Shown here: piece after piece, positions 24,389-37,059 of the stretch
How the letters are laid out: every line of letters begins with the position of its first letter
Numbering within the stretch: the first letter of the stretch is position 1
Program-made: the position numbers and the translations under genes
Notes under the pieces: generated by a model
Told to the model about the DNA's origin: nothing
The model's database searches: none
The model's input: only the letters and a program-made list of their open reading frames with translations
Assembly: GCF_963675165.1 (NCBI RefSeq)
Contig: NC_087384.1
Coordinates: 3,714,682 to 3,778,681 of the forward strand
DNA from: Halichondria panicea
Lineage: Eukaryota > Porifera > Demospongiae > Suberitida > Halichondriidae
Direction: 5' to 3'
Length of the DNA: 64,000 nucleotides

Positions 24389-24760
24389 ATCTGATGATAG
24401 ATCTTGATTAGTGCTCTCTAGTGGTGGTCTTGGATTTCCAGTGCCTTGTTTGGTTCTCTAGATATGAAGGCCGAAAGTAGCTGGGCGTGGTCTGGCGAGT
24501 GGGTAAAGGCCTAGTAATGTGGCCGCTACCAGTAATAGTCACCGCCGCATGTGTTCACACAAAACCGCGGTTGTCCGAGGTCGCTCAAAATTAAGGTATA
24601 GCCAGCGATCCGATTTACGGCCAATGTTTTAATATACCTGATGATAGACCTTGATTAGTGCTCTCTAGTGGTGGTCTTGGATTTTCAGTGCCTTGCTTGG
24701 TTCTCTAGATATGAAGGCCGAAAGTAGCTGGGCGTGGTCTGGTGAGTGGGTAAAGGGTGC
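24352..24760. repeat. Direct duplication of about 160 bp
   Basis: 24352-24512 (from TAGCCAGCGATCCGATTAC to AGCTGGGCGTGGTCTGG) recurs at about 24598-24745 with a few substitutions and small indels. The first copy starts inside the 76 bp palindrome; the second lacks the inverted arm. Confidence 0.8.
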
Positions 24761-26091
24761 TAGGTATGAAAGTGGCTTAATGGGGGTCAGAGGTCAGTTT
24801 GGAAAAGGGTTGGGCTTGCAAATGAGAATGAGAATCCGGATGACGACATGTCTGGGTCAGAGGTCAGATGGGCTGGGCATCCGGATGACGTAGTACTGGA
24901 GTTCAGAGGTCAGCGAGATAAAACGGGTCAGAGGTCAGCTCAGAAAAAAGGGGCTGGGCTCTGAGCTTTATATAGAAATACAAATAATTTTTTATACAAA
25001 TAAGTACGGCCTAGGGTCCAGGTAGCTAGCTACTATACTATACCTTAGGGCAGTGCTAAATAGACAAAGACAGCACTCTACAGAGTATCACAGGTGAGGA
25101 AGTACACGTGCATTGGAGGGTAAAAATACACGTATTGGAGGTTATATGTATATTATTGTGTCTTCTCTCCAACACAAGACAACCCCTGAGGGCAGAGCAG
25201 TGTCTCCACCATTGTCTGCTGGGCTGGCTACTCATTCATTTGTGATACCCAAAGGCGGTGGTCTGAGGATTGTGATTGGGATGGACCTCATCTCTTTATT
25301 GAGAAGAACCTCAATGGAATGGCTGCTGCCCAAGGTAGGGGGTAGATGGGCGTGGTCCGCCTCCAAAAAGGGAGACGGGTTGCAGCCCTATCTAGCATTC
25401 ACGCAGCACCAATACTGGCAAGTTGCCGTGTGAGAGTTGTCCTGCAAACCACAAAATGCATGATGGGGTGATATTGCTTCCATACTGCTCCTATATACGC
25501 CTCTAACCCTAACCGTTGCCCGTCCACCCAAAAGAAGGGAGGACGGGTTTCAAGCCTATGTCTAGATTTGTATAGTGCTGCATTTACGTACAGCTTCTTA
25601 TCAGTTTTTACATTTAGTCATAACGTTGCTACACTCTTTCCGCCATTTCACCTCCTTTTGGAAAATATCATCTGGTTGCTAAGCCGCATAGTCAATTGCC
25701 GCTGTTACATGCAGTATAATAGAACTTTTTATGGTAAATACTAGGAGTATGTATAAAAGCTATTTAGTATTAGTAGAGCTTTATGTTATGTATAGCTCTG
25801 GTATCTCCACCGAGGCATCAGCACTTGCGGTGCTTTCATTTAACAGGGTTTCATACAGGATTCTTAGCTGGGAGGGGGAAGCGTTTAATTCAGGGGTGTC
25901 CCGGGGGAGGACAAAATTGCACGCTGTCAACGACAACGTATTGTTTTCGAATAACTCCCGTGGCCGAAAATGTTAATAAAAACTGCAGAGAACTTCATCA
26001 TTCACGATTAGAAATCAATAGTATGGTTACTTGTGCTATTAATCCCATATTGCAATTCTATTAATTATATACATGCAGTCTATTATTAGAG
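24761..26091. other. Repeat-derived flank; 3' end region of the transposase element
   Basis: 24.9-25.2 kb matches 50.2-50.45 kb (shared GGTCAGAGGTCAG, AAAAAAGGGGCTGGGCTCTG and AGGAAGTACACGTGCATTGG words). 25.48-25.71 kb is matched in reverse complement by 56.5-56.72 kb, next to the inverted copy of the transposase gene, so it is probably the 3' terminal region of that element. Confidence 0.55.
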
Positions 26092-29000
26092 TTATGATTG
26101 TTCTGTGCATGCCTCGCACTTCCATTCGACGCCATCAACTTGAAACACTTCGTTGGGAATGCTCAAGCACGATCGATGATACCACCCCTTGCAAACATCA
26201 CATTCTGCCATAGGATCGTCTTCGATGCTTTCCTCGGGCATTCTGCATGTGCAGTACAGGGAGACATGCTCAGCGTGGATCACACCTGTTGAGGTCCTCA
26301 AATTCCTTATTGGGAAGCGATCAATGAAGCACTTCTTGAGGCTCTCCTTCAGGTGTTGTCTTGTGGATGTGTGCTCGTACACCACGGCCAACGGATCGTT
26401 CCCAGCACACAAGTCATAGGCAATGGCGATAGCTAGCACACCACAGTCAGAGCCGTTTCTCTGTAGACCGACGTCCATCATGTTGATTGTGAGGTTGGGT
26501 AAGGTGCATAACATCAGGCTTGCTATAATTGGAATCGTTGACTTCTGAACGCTGTGGTACAGGGTGTCGTAGACGTTTACTTGCCCCGGGCTACAGCCAA
26601 CAGTAGACACAACACACCAGTGCGTATTGCTCACGTTTAGAATTTGAACAAATTCTCCTGTGTTCACATTGAATCCTCTAATCGCTTGGAGTGTAGGAGG
26701 CTGTAGGCCTTCGATGTGCGGGAAATGCTGGTACAAAAGGTGTTGGCTTGCAGTGATGACGATGTCATTCAGCCATCCTGTGGGTCTATCAATGTTGTTG
26801 ATGTCAGTTGATGACAGACAGTATATGGATGTTTTAATAGTGTTATCACCCTGTTGTGTGTCTGGGTCCTCTTCTGAATCATCGTCCTCCACGTACAGAT
26901 AGTCTGGAGTGTCGATTGCACACGAGCAGCTCACCATGTCTTCTTCCTGCAGTGCTCTGGTTGACACGACCTCGCTCTGGCGCCAGTTGTCGAGGGGAAT
27001 CTCGTATCCTTCGTCTTCCTCCAATTTGTGTAGCTCACTTCCTCCAAATCGCTTCAATAGGGTCCCTCGCTTGGAATGGAGTGTGTATCGCTTGTTGGTC
27101 ACTTGAGCAATGCGACAGACAAGGTGTTTCCCAGACAACCTCGTAACGTGGATGGCTACCTTGTCTCCAGGTTTGATAGGCTGGAAGAGCCTTTTCCCAC
27201 GGTTCCTATTGCCCGCTGGGCAGTCTCTCTTGTGTGCTTTGGGATTTGGGCAGATACATTCGCCTCGTTCTGCGTGCAAAATTTGATCCTCGAAGTCGCT
27301 TTCACTGCTGTCCCTGTTCACACTAGCGTCTGTCCCATTGTTTCTGTGTTGTAAAAATATTTATAGCAAGCATGTTATCACAATCACACCACAAAATCCC
27401 ATTGTGGCGGCTGCTGTACATTTATGTCTATTACACATTGCTTCTGTTAGTATACACATGCATTCATGTGTACGTATTACTCACTCGTTTGATTCAGCTG
27501 AAGAAGGTCCTTGTTTCTCTGATTTAGGATGACTCCTGGCATCCCTGCATGTAAATAAGAAACCCGGACATCAGTAAATTGTATAGATCCATGCAATGGT
27601 GTGATTCAATCATATTTATTAACTGGACACAATATTTTTTGCATGTCTGCATGTTGTTTTAAAATCTCATTACAACTCTGACCTGCTTGCGTGTCGCTTG
27701 TTCAGTGGGCAGTCTCTGTGAGATTTGTTTCTGTGTTCGCTGGAGCCACACTTACAGAGTTTCGTGGCAGCTTGATCCTTCTCTGTTCTCTTTCTCCTCC
27801 ATTCACGACCGTATGTATCGCCGAGTTTCTTTGACCAATTTTTTCTTTCTTCCCCGTCCATCTTTCTCTTGACCTTATATCGTATCCTTCTCTTCTTGTG
27901 CTTATCCTCTTTGATTTCTCTCAATTGCTTGTCTCTGGCTTTTCCGTACTTCTCCAGAGCATCCTCAATTCCTGTATAGAGGGGCAGCCCCAACCTTTGG
28001 TACAGCACAGGAATCCAGTTGTAATGAGGTCCTTTGTTTTTTCTCATTGAGGTAAGGTTGGCTTGAAGGAGGCCCAGCTCTGTGGAGAGCTCGTAGTGAA
28101 GCTTTTCCAAGGAGATGTGCTTCGGCCTAAATCGAATTAGAATGTTGTGTGATGATTCCATCGAGTTCGTGTGCCCTGCTTTGAGTTCTGGGTGGATCAG
28201 CGATGATGACTTTCGAGCCCTGTGCTCAATCTCCGTCCTGTAGGCCATCATATGGAAAGGACATGTCAGCTTATCCCGTGTGTGGTACTCTCGTCCCTTG
28301 CACACAAAGTTTGTTTTGTCGGGGCACTCTCCACAGCTGCACACTATTAGGGCGTGAAAGTCGCAAGATCCGCCAACCCACACGTGTTCATCAATTGCAT
28401 GATGGTAGAGACTACGGGTATTTTTTTCAAATTCCTCTTTGGACTCACTGTTCGACAGAATTTTGGAAAACAAATTTCTGGAGTTTCTGATGAACTGGTC
28501 AGTGAAACATCCGCAGCCTTTCTTGTGCTTTTTTCCAGAACAGGAGCAGGGCTCGTTCTTTATGTCTGCAATGTGCTTCTGATGACTTGTAAACATTGTA
28601 GAGGTGAACGCTTTCATTTTCATCAGCGTTTGCAACTGGTTGAGATGAGACCTTCCCTCGTGTCCACGACACATCATTATTTCTACGTCCTCGTAGATAC
28701 CTCTTATGGCCTTTGAGGTGGAGGAGTCATCATCCTGCCAATTAGGGGTTGGTGTAATTATTTTGACACACTTGTCAATTAAGGCAGGAATTACATCATT
28801 CTAGCTCGCATATAAATAATAGTTAGACACTGTTTTGGAGGTGTCTATGGCATTTAGAAGCCCAAAGGCACTGATTTAGATCCTGAGCATAGCGAGGGTA
28901 CTACTAGTGCCTGAGGGCTTCTAAATCACATGGACACCGACAAAACAGTGTCTAACTCATTTAGATACTAGTGCGCATGCGCAAACCTTGCCCTCTACAA

Positions 29001-30439
29001 TACAATTACTTGACAACGGGATACTAGGTATACTAAGTAAGTTGTAGGTATACCGTATAGCGTGTAATTTTCGTGAGGTAAAAATTTCGTTTATCTTGAA
29101 AAAGGACATTTTCGTGAGTAAAAATTTCGTCAGCTTCCTATGTGCACTGCATTGGGTGCGTTACGGTAGGTTTTCGTGGGTAAAATATTCGTCGAGGTCA
29201 GCTTTCCACGAAAATAACGAATTTTTTACCCCACGAAAATTACCCGCTATACGTATGGTACTAAGTCCCATAGTCTACCTCCTTGAGGCACTTTCCCCCA
29301 TGTACTTCCCATGTAGATCTTATCAGCTAGTGTCTAATCATAGATATAATGCCATTGAGTATAAATCTACCAACCATTACCTGCCAGTTTATTGCCAATT
29401 TCATCCCCTGTTCTTTGGCTTGCTGGAAGAGTATCCTGGCTGCATAGCCCTCCGCTCCCTTGGACGTCCCCTTGTACAGATCGTCCTTGTTAACTCCGCC
29501 CTTTTGACACAGATGCTTTCGAAAGAGCAATTCACTTGTGAAATAGTTTCGAATACTGAAAGTAAAGTTCTTCGAATGATGACCTCTTGTCATCCATGCT
29601 CCATCTGCAACTGTGACGGCTCTCTCCCACGATCCTAGCTCTTCCGGTTCCATTTGTTTCATGGCCTCTCTGGCTTCTGTGCACATCTCATCCACCATTT
29701 CTTTGACCACTGGGTGCATAATGCGAATAGTTTCTTGAAACCGGTCGTCGTATGTAGACTGAATCCCCAGCAAGTAGCGTAAGACCTTGGTGTAGGTTGT
29801 GAAGGTACAACCACTGATGATGAAGGCGACATGCAGTGCTCGTGTGATCTCACTGTTCCTTCCATCTTCTTGTACCTTGCACGTGTCCAGTGTGAGCTCT
29901 TGTCCTCGGCATCCGTCACAATTGTAGGTTATTGTTGCAGCTCCACCTATTCCCCTCTTGACTGAGGTGGGAACAAGGTTACCCCTACAAGCTGGTTCAG
30001 GGCACTGACGAATCTCATTGAGGCGTTCGACAAACTCGTCCAACTGGCTCAAATCAAGAAAACAAAGCGCCTTTTCATGCGCATTAGTACATTTTATGTC
30101 CATTGGTGTTATAATATAGTCCGAATCTTGAGGGTATTCCACAGTGGAGAGGGGTGTGCCCGGTTGCGAATCCTGAAGGGGGGTGATAATGGTCTGCTCT
30201 GGTAAATCTAGCATATATACATGTACGTGCATATACCGTAAATAGGGACGGGATTTCAACCAATTATAAGCCGCGAAAAACAATATAGCATACGTAGTCA
30301 AAATATCATGTGCGAAATTCACGGCAATTTTACGGAAAAAATTGGGGGCTATGTATGATACATACATGTATAATTATATGCACTGTACGTGGTTGTGCTG
30401 ATGATGTAACTATTTCTCACCTGTCTCTCTAGCAGACAT
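26092..30439 (-). CDS. DDE transposase-Ulp1/C48 protease-PHD finger fusion, five exons, intact
   Basis: Proposed exons: 30439-30421, 30207-29381, 28734-27683, 27544-27485 and 27343-26092. All junctions are GT-AG and in phase, giving 1069 aa. Residues 7-632 are a Mutator/Kolobok-like DDE transposase: a CPEPACRG...CDGC zinc ribbon, first Asp in VADGAWMTRG, second in NWQDDDSS formed exactly across an exon junction, third acid in HTNSMESSHN, then RFRPKHISLEKLHYELS and a basic tail with a CKCGSSEH zinc knuckle. Residues about 653-1069 carry a second knuckle (CICPNPKAH), an SH3/BAH-like basic stretch, a C48 protease with His894, Asp912, Gln947 and Cys953 (THWCVV, VYDT, LQRNGSDCG), and a C-terminal C4HC3 PHD finger. 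C48 enzymes cleave SUMO-like tags; PHD fingers often read histone tails. Foldback elements lie in the second intron. Terminal repeats were not located. Confidence 0.8.
28821..28957. mobile_element. 137 bp foldback MITE in the second transposase intron
   Basis: The ends AGTTAGACACTGTTTTG and its complement define an imperfect palindrome. Internal words (GTGTC, ATTTAGAAGCCC, GGCACT) are mirrored as well. No frame. It lies between the second and third exons of the transposase fusion, so it does not interrupt coding. Confidence 0.75.
29051..29260. mobile_element. About 210 bp foldback element, TACCGTATAGCG type
   Basis: The left end TACCGTATAGCGTGTAATTT and the right end (complement ending near ATGGTA) are mirrored over about 45 bp, including TTTTCGTG-GGTAAAAA-TTTCGTT. 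It lies in the same intron as the 137 bp MITE. Related foldbacks are at 34.17, 55.29 and 59.66 kb. Confidence 0.7.
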
Positions 30440-32261
30440 CTCCTCTTTGGAGTAGGGGGCGAGTCGGACTCTTGCAGCCTGTCCTGTTCAGAGTAGTCCT
30501 GTATATAGGTGGGTTAAATTCCTTAGTATATATCCGGTTTCTGAGCATTATATGTAGTTGCCGTGTATACAATACATACTTGTTGTTTTGACAAATGCGG
30601 CCCACCAAATGCAGTTTCCACTCTATCACTAAGTACATACAGCAAGGGTGTACAAACCTCTGAGTCCTTTGTTGGGGTGAGAGGCGAGTCTTCCATGCTG
30701 GACATCGCAGACTTATCTTTGCACCTGGAATATCTTGCTCTGTGAGATCAACTTGCTGAGTTTGGTGAGATGAATAGTGCTGTTTGTGTGTTTGTGTATG
30801 TGTGTAGCCTTTATATGCAACTAACCTACAATCTAAAAATAAATACTGGGGTTTTTTAGCTGTCCAGTGTGGTGGTTTGTGGTTTTTTCAGCTGAGCTTA
30901 CCTGGTCACTTTGTGGTTAGGATCACTTTGTGGTTAGTCTGACCATGCAGCACACAGAAAAAACCTTGTTAGATTGTAGTGATGTCATTGGTTACTTTTG
31001 ATGGTGGTAGGAGGGGGGGGGGGTTAGGGGAGGGAAGGTATGAGTTAGTTAGCCAGGCCAGGCCAAGAAAATGCTGACCTGGTTCAGAACTAGCCTCTTT
31101 TACATGTGCATGCTACACACTGTACGTACAGTGTAGTGCTGATAATTTGTTCTAGATTGAAGTTTTAATGCCTCTCTTGTCCTGTACTCGTACGCTGACC
31201 TCACATAAATAACTGTCTTAACTCCTATCCCCCTCTACCCTAACCCCTAGGTTCGTCGAGGGAGTTCCTGGTCCACCTCCCCCCCAGAGGAGAGACAACC
31301 ACACCTACCCACACTACTATGCCAGCCATGTATCTCAACTGGTAATAGATTGTGTGATCGACCCTTTATAATGTTCATTATAGTGGATCTTTACCGGCTC
31401 AGTGTGATTGTTTCTGAAGTATTTACCAAATCTACCTACCCACTCTAGACAGGATGTGTTTATGAATGACCAGCAGGGAGGGAAAAACCCCTAAGCATTA
31501 TTTTTTGTGTTGGATGTGATGTCATCAGCTTTATGGTGTGGTTTTTTTTTTCAAGCTGAGTTGTCACTTCGTGGTCATGACCAGCACAGAGGAAAAACCC
31601 TAGGCACAATTTTTAGGGGTTGGATGTCACTGTTGCATCTACGTATGTGTAGAGGCGTTTAATGACAGTGTGGCCCCGCAGTCCAGTTTATTCTCATATA
31701 CGGGGTCCGTGTACTGGGAATACATTGAGATGCAACCAGTGCTTAAAACATAGCTACCGGTTGCATCTCAACTTTGAACGTACAGTGTGAGTCGGCTCCG
31801 GGTATCTAAGATTTGAACTAGTATACAGGTCGTCCTCAAGCTCGCTGACAGTGTCCATGAGTCCAAGCAGCTCCATTTCTATTCACAAGTTATGAAAAAT
31901 AAGGTAAGTGAGATGATTATATCTATCCATGATTGCATGTTGTGATGTTGTGATGATTGTTGTATATACATACAAATTGTGTCAGCTAGATCTGTCTTGT
32001 TCCCTGCCAGGTGTATTAATAGTGATTGTGATTGCGTACCTGCGTACTTACAGATCAGACAAACACACAAGAGGACTCTCAAGCTGACTCTCAAGCTGAA
32101 GAGGTACGTACTTGTAATGTTTGTACCGTATTCAGGCCGCTAAAACATTGCTAAACAAATACTGAGTGGCGCCCTAAATAGCTACGTGTGCCTACATGTA
32201 TAGGATGCGCATAACCGTTCCACCTCCTAGCGTTACACTTATCCTATAATTATGTGTGGCT
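30440..32261. other. 5' flank of the transposase gene, then non-coding
   Basis: 30.44-30.66 kb is matched by the flank of the inverted copy at 55.5 kb, so it belongs to the mobile element. Beyond it are a G-run of 13 (about 31011-31023), exon-like remnants near 31.25-31.33 kb resembling those at 23.6 kb, and no supported gene. Confidence 0.4.
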
Positions 32262-33120
32262 GAGCAGTGGTTTCTAGAATTGGAATGTTGTGGTGTGAAT
32301 ATGCGCAGACTGGCTAAATGCTAATTATTATGCCATAGGCCGCTATATGAATTTGTTGTGTTCACTAATTATTATGTACATGTACACATGGATTTTGTAC
32401 GCACACATATCAAGCTTTTTGAAAATGTGAATTTGTATCTGTAGGAGGGCAAAGTGTGAGTAGATACGTTGCTTTCATTAACACCTATTAATCGGGTACG
32501 TGAAGTCATATAAAACGTACACATCATTAGGTAATTTTCTTTATCAAGCACTCACCTGTCCACGCAGATTTTGTTCCTGGTTGGCTGTGGTTTTGTTAAA
32601 CCTGCCCTAGGAAATCATTCAATTAAGCAAAGTTCTGATGCTGTCAATTCAAAAAAGAAGACGGACCAGAAGACGGACCAGTTTTCATGAAGGTATATAC
32701 ATGATATACATGTACTGCATTGTACTTATAGTCATTACATGCACCTTTGTCATTGCTAACATTGATAATAATGTGTGTATGATTCTCGAAGGAAAAGCAT
32801 GGGCGCCTTGGGGATTTTCTAGAATGTGCATGCCTTAATTGATATACTAACTTTGCATAATTATAGTAATTTGTAGCCTCTTTTGACGCATTATTCATAC
32901 ATACTATATTAACGTACGAGCTCGTGTTCTAAGCATTGCCTTTACATCATCCAGCTAAGTTACGCTCCTGTTGATTTGGTTATTCGATTAGCTGTTGTCG
33001 GGGTACATGTACATATGTACTCACACTGGCGGCTATCATTTGTGAACATTTTTCACCTCCATGTATAAATGCTTTGGAGTTCATATTCTGAACATAGCTA
33101 GTATTTCCATAATTCAAAAA
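32262..33120. repeat. Segmental duplication, left copy
   Basis: Closely matches 34600-35440. Shared words include TGCTTTCATTAACACCTATT, GTCCACGCAGATTTTGTTCC and CATACATACTATATTAACGT-like stretches. No intact gene is visible; a short frame containing two AAGACGGACCAG units may be an exon relic. A further degenerate, inverted fragment follows at about 33150-33340. Confidence 0.75.
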
Positions 33121-33340
33121 CATGTACCTGTACATGAAACAATTTTATACATGGCTTATGGCATAATAATTATTCAGACCACAACATTCCAATTAGCATA
33201 GATACAGCCACAGAATGTGTCCTTAACTACATGTACACTTAGTCCATTTGCCTATTGCCATGGCCACTTTCCAATCAAAATTAAATTACACTGGATGCAA
33301 GTAATTATTTATTAGTTCTAGAAACCGCTAATAGTGTGAG

Positions 33341-34165
33341 CAAAGTACATTTACTGAGTGCGCGTCGCGTGCAGTCCACTGATGAGTCCCGGCACAATAA
33401 ACATTAGGGACGAAAAGGTCTTGTATTCGACCTTCTGGGCTATACCAATGATACTTGATCGTCCGTTACTGTAAGTGTATGGCTTTTTGTCGCACTTTTC
33501 TGCAGCTCAAGCACACCTGTAATGTTCTCCATACAACGCCTTCTCATGGATCTGACCAATCAGGTTGCGTAACACCAGGTGGAGGTAGCAAGAGTATGGC
33601 CGCCCAGATTGAGAATGACAATTGCAATAGAAGACTCACCAATAAGAGAGAGTAAGTCAATGTGATATATAGGTTTTTCGTTTCTCACATACGTGTACAT
33701 GTCCATTCATGACATCCGCTCTTTGTAAATAGAGATTTCATTTGTCAGTGATTATTAGCATTAATTATAGAGTGTTATGATTATTATATGCATTCCAAAT
33801 TAGAATGCAGCCACAGAACTTTAGAGCCTGCCTCTATGTCCCTCTGTAGTGCGTGCTATGAAGTTGATGCTCACATTACCATAGATAACTGTAAAAAACG
33901 TTGTGGCAGCTTATAACACCCGACTACTGGATTAGGGTAGAGTATATAGTTTAGCGATGCTGTATGTAGCTTGCACTGTACTGGCTGGCAAGATGTTTTT
34001 TATGCAGGTAGGCATAAGAGTGTAATGTAACGTCACGACTGACTTTCCGAATCCGGGGAGAAAACACTCCCAGCTGACTCATATGTGCGTCCTAACCAAC
34101 TAGCAGACCAAGCCCCAAATTAACTCTTCAGAACCGTGCTAGTGTCATCCATTCGCACAAAGAGT
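33341..34165. other. Non-coding interval; possible first exon near 33.6 kb
   Basis: An ATG near 33597 opens a 19-codon stretch that ends in a good donor (GAGA|GTAAGT), preceded by a CCAAT-type word (GACCAATCAGG) near 33554. This would suit a promoter-proximal first exon, but no downstream exon could be connected. Confidence 0.2.
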
Positions 34166-34297
34166 TACCGTATACGTGTTTCGATTGCGAGGATTTCCCC
34201 CCCCGCATAGATCGCAAACAAAAGGCACATGCAATAAGGCTTTTACAGTGTCATTCGCAAATGGTTAGCTACGCATTCGAAACTCGGTATACGGTAT
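34166..34297. mobile_element. About 130 bp foldback element, TACCGTATAC type
   Basis: Ends TACCGTATACGTGTTTCGA and its near-complement mirror each other over about 28 bp with a few mismatches. No frame. Confidence 0.65.
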
Positions 34298-34599
34298 CTC
34301 CTCTATCTGTAACAAAAAAAATTTCACTAATAACCTTCGCATAATTGGCCTTCAATTCGAGTATAATAAAAAGCCTGCAGTTGCATGAGCTTAATTGGTA
34401 CCTGTGTCTGCTAGCATGTATATTCATAGACATATTTCTCATTTTTGTGAGCCCCACAAAAGGTTCAACAAGCCTTTGCCTATAAAACCAGACCTGAAAT
34501 TAAGATTACTTACTTGAATTGGATTTGGCAGAAATATATCAATTTTTGGGAAGGTCTCCCTAGGTAGTAGCCTAATCTGGAGGCCTAATTTGCAAGCAA

Positions 34600-35440
34600 A
34601 AAAAAAGAAGACTAACATGTACATAATACATGTGAACACAACAAATTCATATAGCGGCCTATGGCATAATAATTAGCATTTAGCCAGTCTGCGCATATTC
34701 ACACCACGACATTCCAATTCTAGAAACCACTGCAAGAAAGAATGAACACATAGATTTTGTACACACATCAAGCTTTTTGGAATTTGTATCTGGGCAAAGT
34801 GAGTAGATATGTTGCTTTCATTAACACCTATTAATCGGTACGTGAAGTCATATAAAACGTACACATCATTAGGTAATTTTGCACTCACCTGTCCACGCAG
34901 ATTTTGTTCCTGGTTTTGGCTGTGGTTTTGTTAAACCTGTCCCCTAGGATTAATTAAGCAAAGTTCTGATGCTGTCAATTCAAAAAAGAAGACGGACCAG
35001 TTTTCATGAAGGTATATACATGATATACATGTAACTGCATTGTACTTATATATGCACCTTTGTCATTGCTAACATTGTATGAGCTTAATAGTGTATGATT
35101 CTCGAAGGAAAAGCATGGGCTTATATTAGCCTTGGGGATTTTCTGGAATGTGCATGCCTTGATATACTAACTTATACACTAATTTGTAGCCCTTTTGACG
35201 CATTATTCATACATACGTACTTTGTATTAACGTGCGAGTTCGTGTTCTAAGCATTGCCTTTACATCATCACGCTCCTGTTGATTTGGTTATTCGATTAGC
35301 TGTTGTCGGGGTACATGTACATATGTACTCACACTGGCGGCTATCATTTGTGAGCATTTTTACCTCCATGTATAAATGCTTTGGAGTTCATATTCTGAAC
35401 ATAGCTAGTATTTCCATAAACATGTACCTGTACAGAGGTT
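34600..35440. repeat. Segmental duplication, right copy, with a local inversion
   Basis: From about 34741 to 35440 it matches 32380-33120 in the same orientation. The first about 100-140 bp (34600-34740) instead match 32262-32390 as the reverse complement (shared GCAGTGGTTTCTAGAATTGG, read on opposite strands). The unit was therefore duplicated and one end flipped in place. Confidence 0.75.
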
Positions 35441-35947
35441 GTATATAGCCATTTTGTCACACTCGTACACCTAGCTCCTACAATTTAAGGTATTAGAGTG
35501 ATGGCAAGGGTGGTGGTATTTGGGGGGTATTTGTTGACAAATACTGTACCGTTAATAACCCCTAGTACATGTTATAATCCTTGTGCTTCATTTGTGTGTA
35601 TTAGGGTTAGGACTGGCAAGGATCAATGCGCTTTTAAATGCATTTGTTAGTTTTGACATACAACTATCACACACACACCACCCTCCTCACACAGGTCCAA
35701 CCCGTTCCTGTCTCACACTCTCATCATTCATGGGGATTACCCCGCCCACCTACCATTTGGGGCTGTGCATCTGTTGGCTACTAGTAAGTAAGCCAGGCTG
35801 TTGTTACGACGACTCTAACAGTGTGTACAACAAGAATTTCTGCGGACAAGTGAGTTAGAGAAAAACAGATTACATCATACATTGTATGTGATTCAAAATT
35901 TTAATTTGTCGTTCCCTCTTAAATGCATCTATTGACTGAATTAATCC
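35441..35947. other. Non-coding interval with a repeat remnant
   Basis: 35605-35640 shares TTAGGGTTAGGACTGGCAAG with 23.63 kb. 35.68-35.79 kb contains an exon-like stretch without a partner. No intact gene. Confidence 0.3.
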
Positions 35948-36150
35948 ACACACACACGTACAGGCTTATAGCCAATGCACCGTACATAGCCCCCCCCCAC
36001 ACACACACACACGTACAGGCTTATAGCCAATGCACTGTACATAGCCCCCCCCCCTCCCCCCCACACACACACACGTACAGGCTTAGCCAATGCACTGTAC
36101 ATAGCCCCCCCCCCTCCCCCCACACACACACACGTACAGGCTTAGTCAGG
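35948..36150. repeat. Minisatellite, four units of about 60 bp
   Basis: Each unit has an ACACACACACGTACAGGCTT word, AGCCAATGCA, GTACATAGCC and a run of 9 or more C with or without T. Poly-C runs differ in length between units. The frames over it are artefacts. Confidence 0.85.
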
Positions 36151-37059
36151 CTCTTGAGACTACCTATGTGGTTGACAAGTATGCTTTTACATGGAAATGC
36201 CTGATTTGAGCTGATCAGCTCTATAAAGCATTATACATGTACATACATCTATAGAATCCATCTATAGAAGTGCTTTTTAACATCAATGAAATTTGGGGTG
36301 AATTACAAGGCAGAGGAATTGTATTCTAGGCGAGCATTAATTATTCCAGAGAAAAGAGTTGTGTATGTGGTAAGCATTGTGGCCTACCAGGATCATGTAG
36401 ACCTCACAAATGGATTTTCACACATGTGGGACTGAGTGCGCATGCGCACAATATTGTGCAAGAGGTTGAAGTTCACGGATGGCTGTGCTTTCTGGCATTG
36501 AAGAATTGACTCTACTTGCTGCTCTTTTGTGACCCAACCTCCTCTGGTTCTGTGTTCTCTGAAGTTACTATGTACATGCACTCACCCATACATGTCAAGT
36601 CACGGATCGCAAATTCACTTTAAAGTTCGTTCTCGAGTTATAGCTAGCCAGCTACAAAGGAACTGTGTTGACAAAGGAAAAACGAGTGCAACGAGTCCCT
36701 CAAAGAGAGCAAACTGCTTCTTTTGTACCTGGGCGAGCACCTCTCCCAGTAAGAGGCTCTCTTTCTATTAGACCTCAGTTCCATAACAAGCCGCTTGACC
36801 TTCCTCCTCCGCCAAGTGCCCAGTCCACATTTGCGAACACTCTTATTCTCAACTCTAGCTGCAATTTTATATCCTTTTGTGTAATAACTCTAGTCCATGT
36901 GTCATTGTCTTGTAAACTTTTGATGTTTGATTGATGAATGGTGATTGATGAATCAGGTCGTTACATAATGACTGAGTGATACCATAAATTATTGGCACGC
37001 ATGACAGCTAGGTGATATACAACACAACAAGATAATTAAAATTGTTCACACTTAAATTC
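36151..37059. other. Non-coding interval
   Basis: Includes a CAAAGTTCGTTCTCGAGTTAT-like stretch seen in related form near 38.58 and 61.95 kb. No gene is supported. Confidence 0.3.

Noticed and set aside
27685-28720. Plus-strand frames opposite the transposase exons (for example 28354-28716)
   Set aside because: Antisense shadows of the transposase coding exons without motifs of their own.
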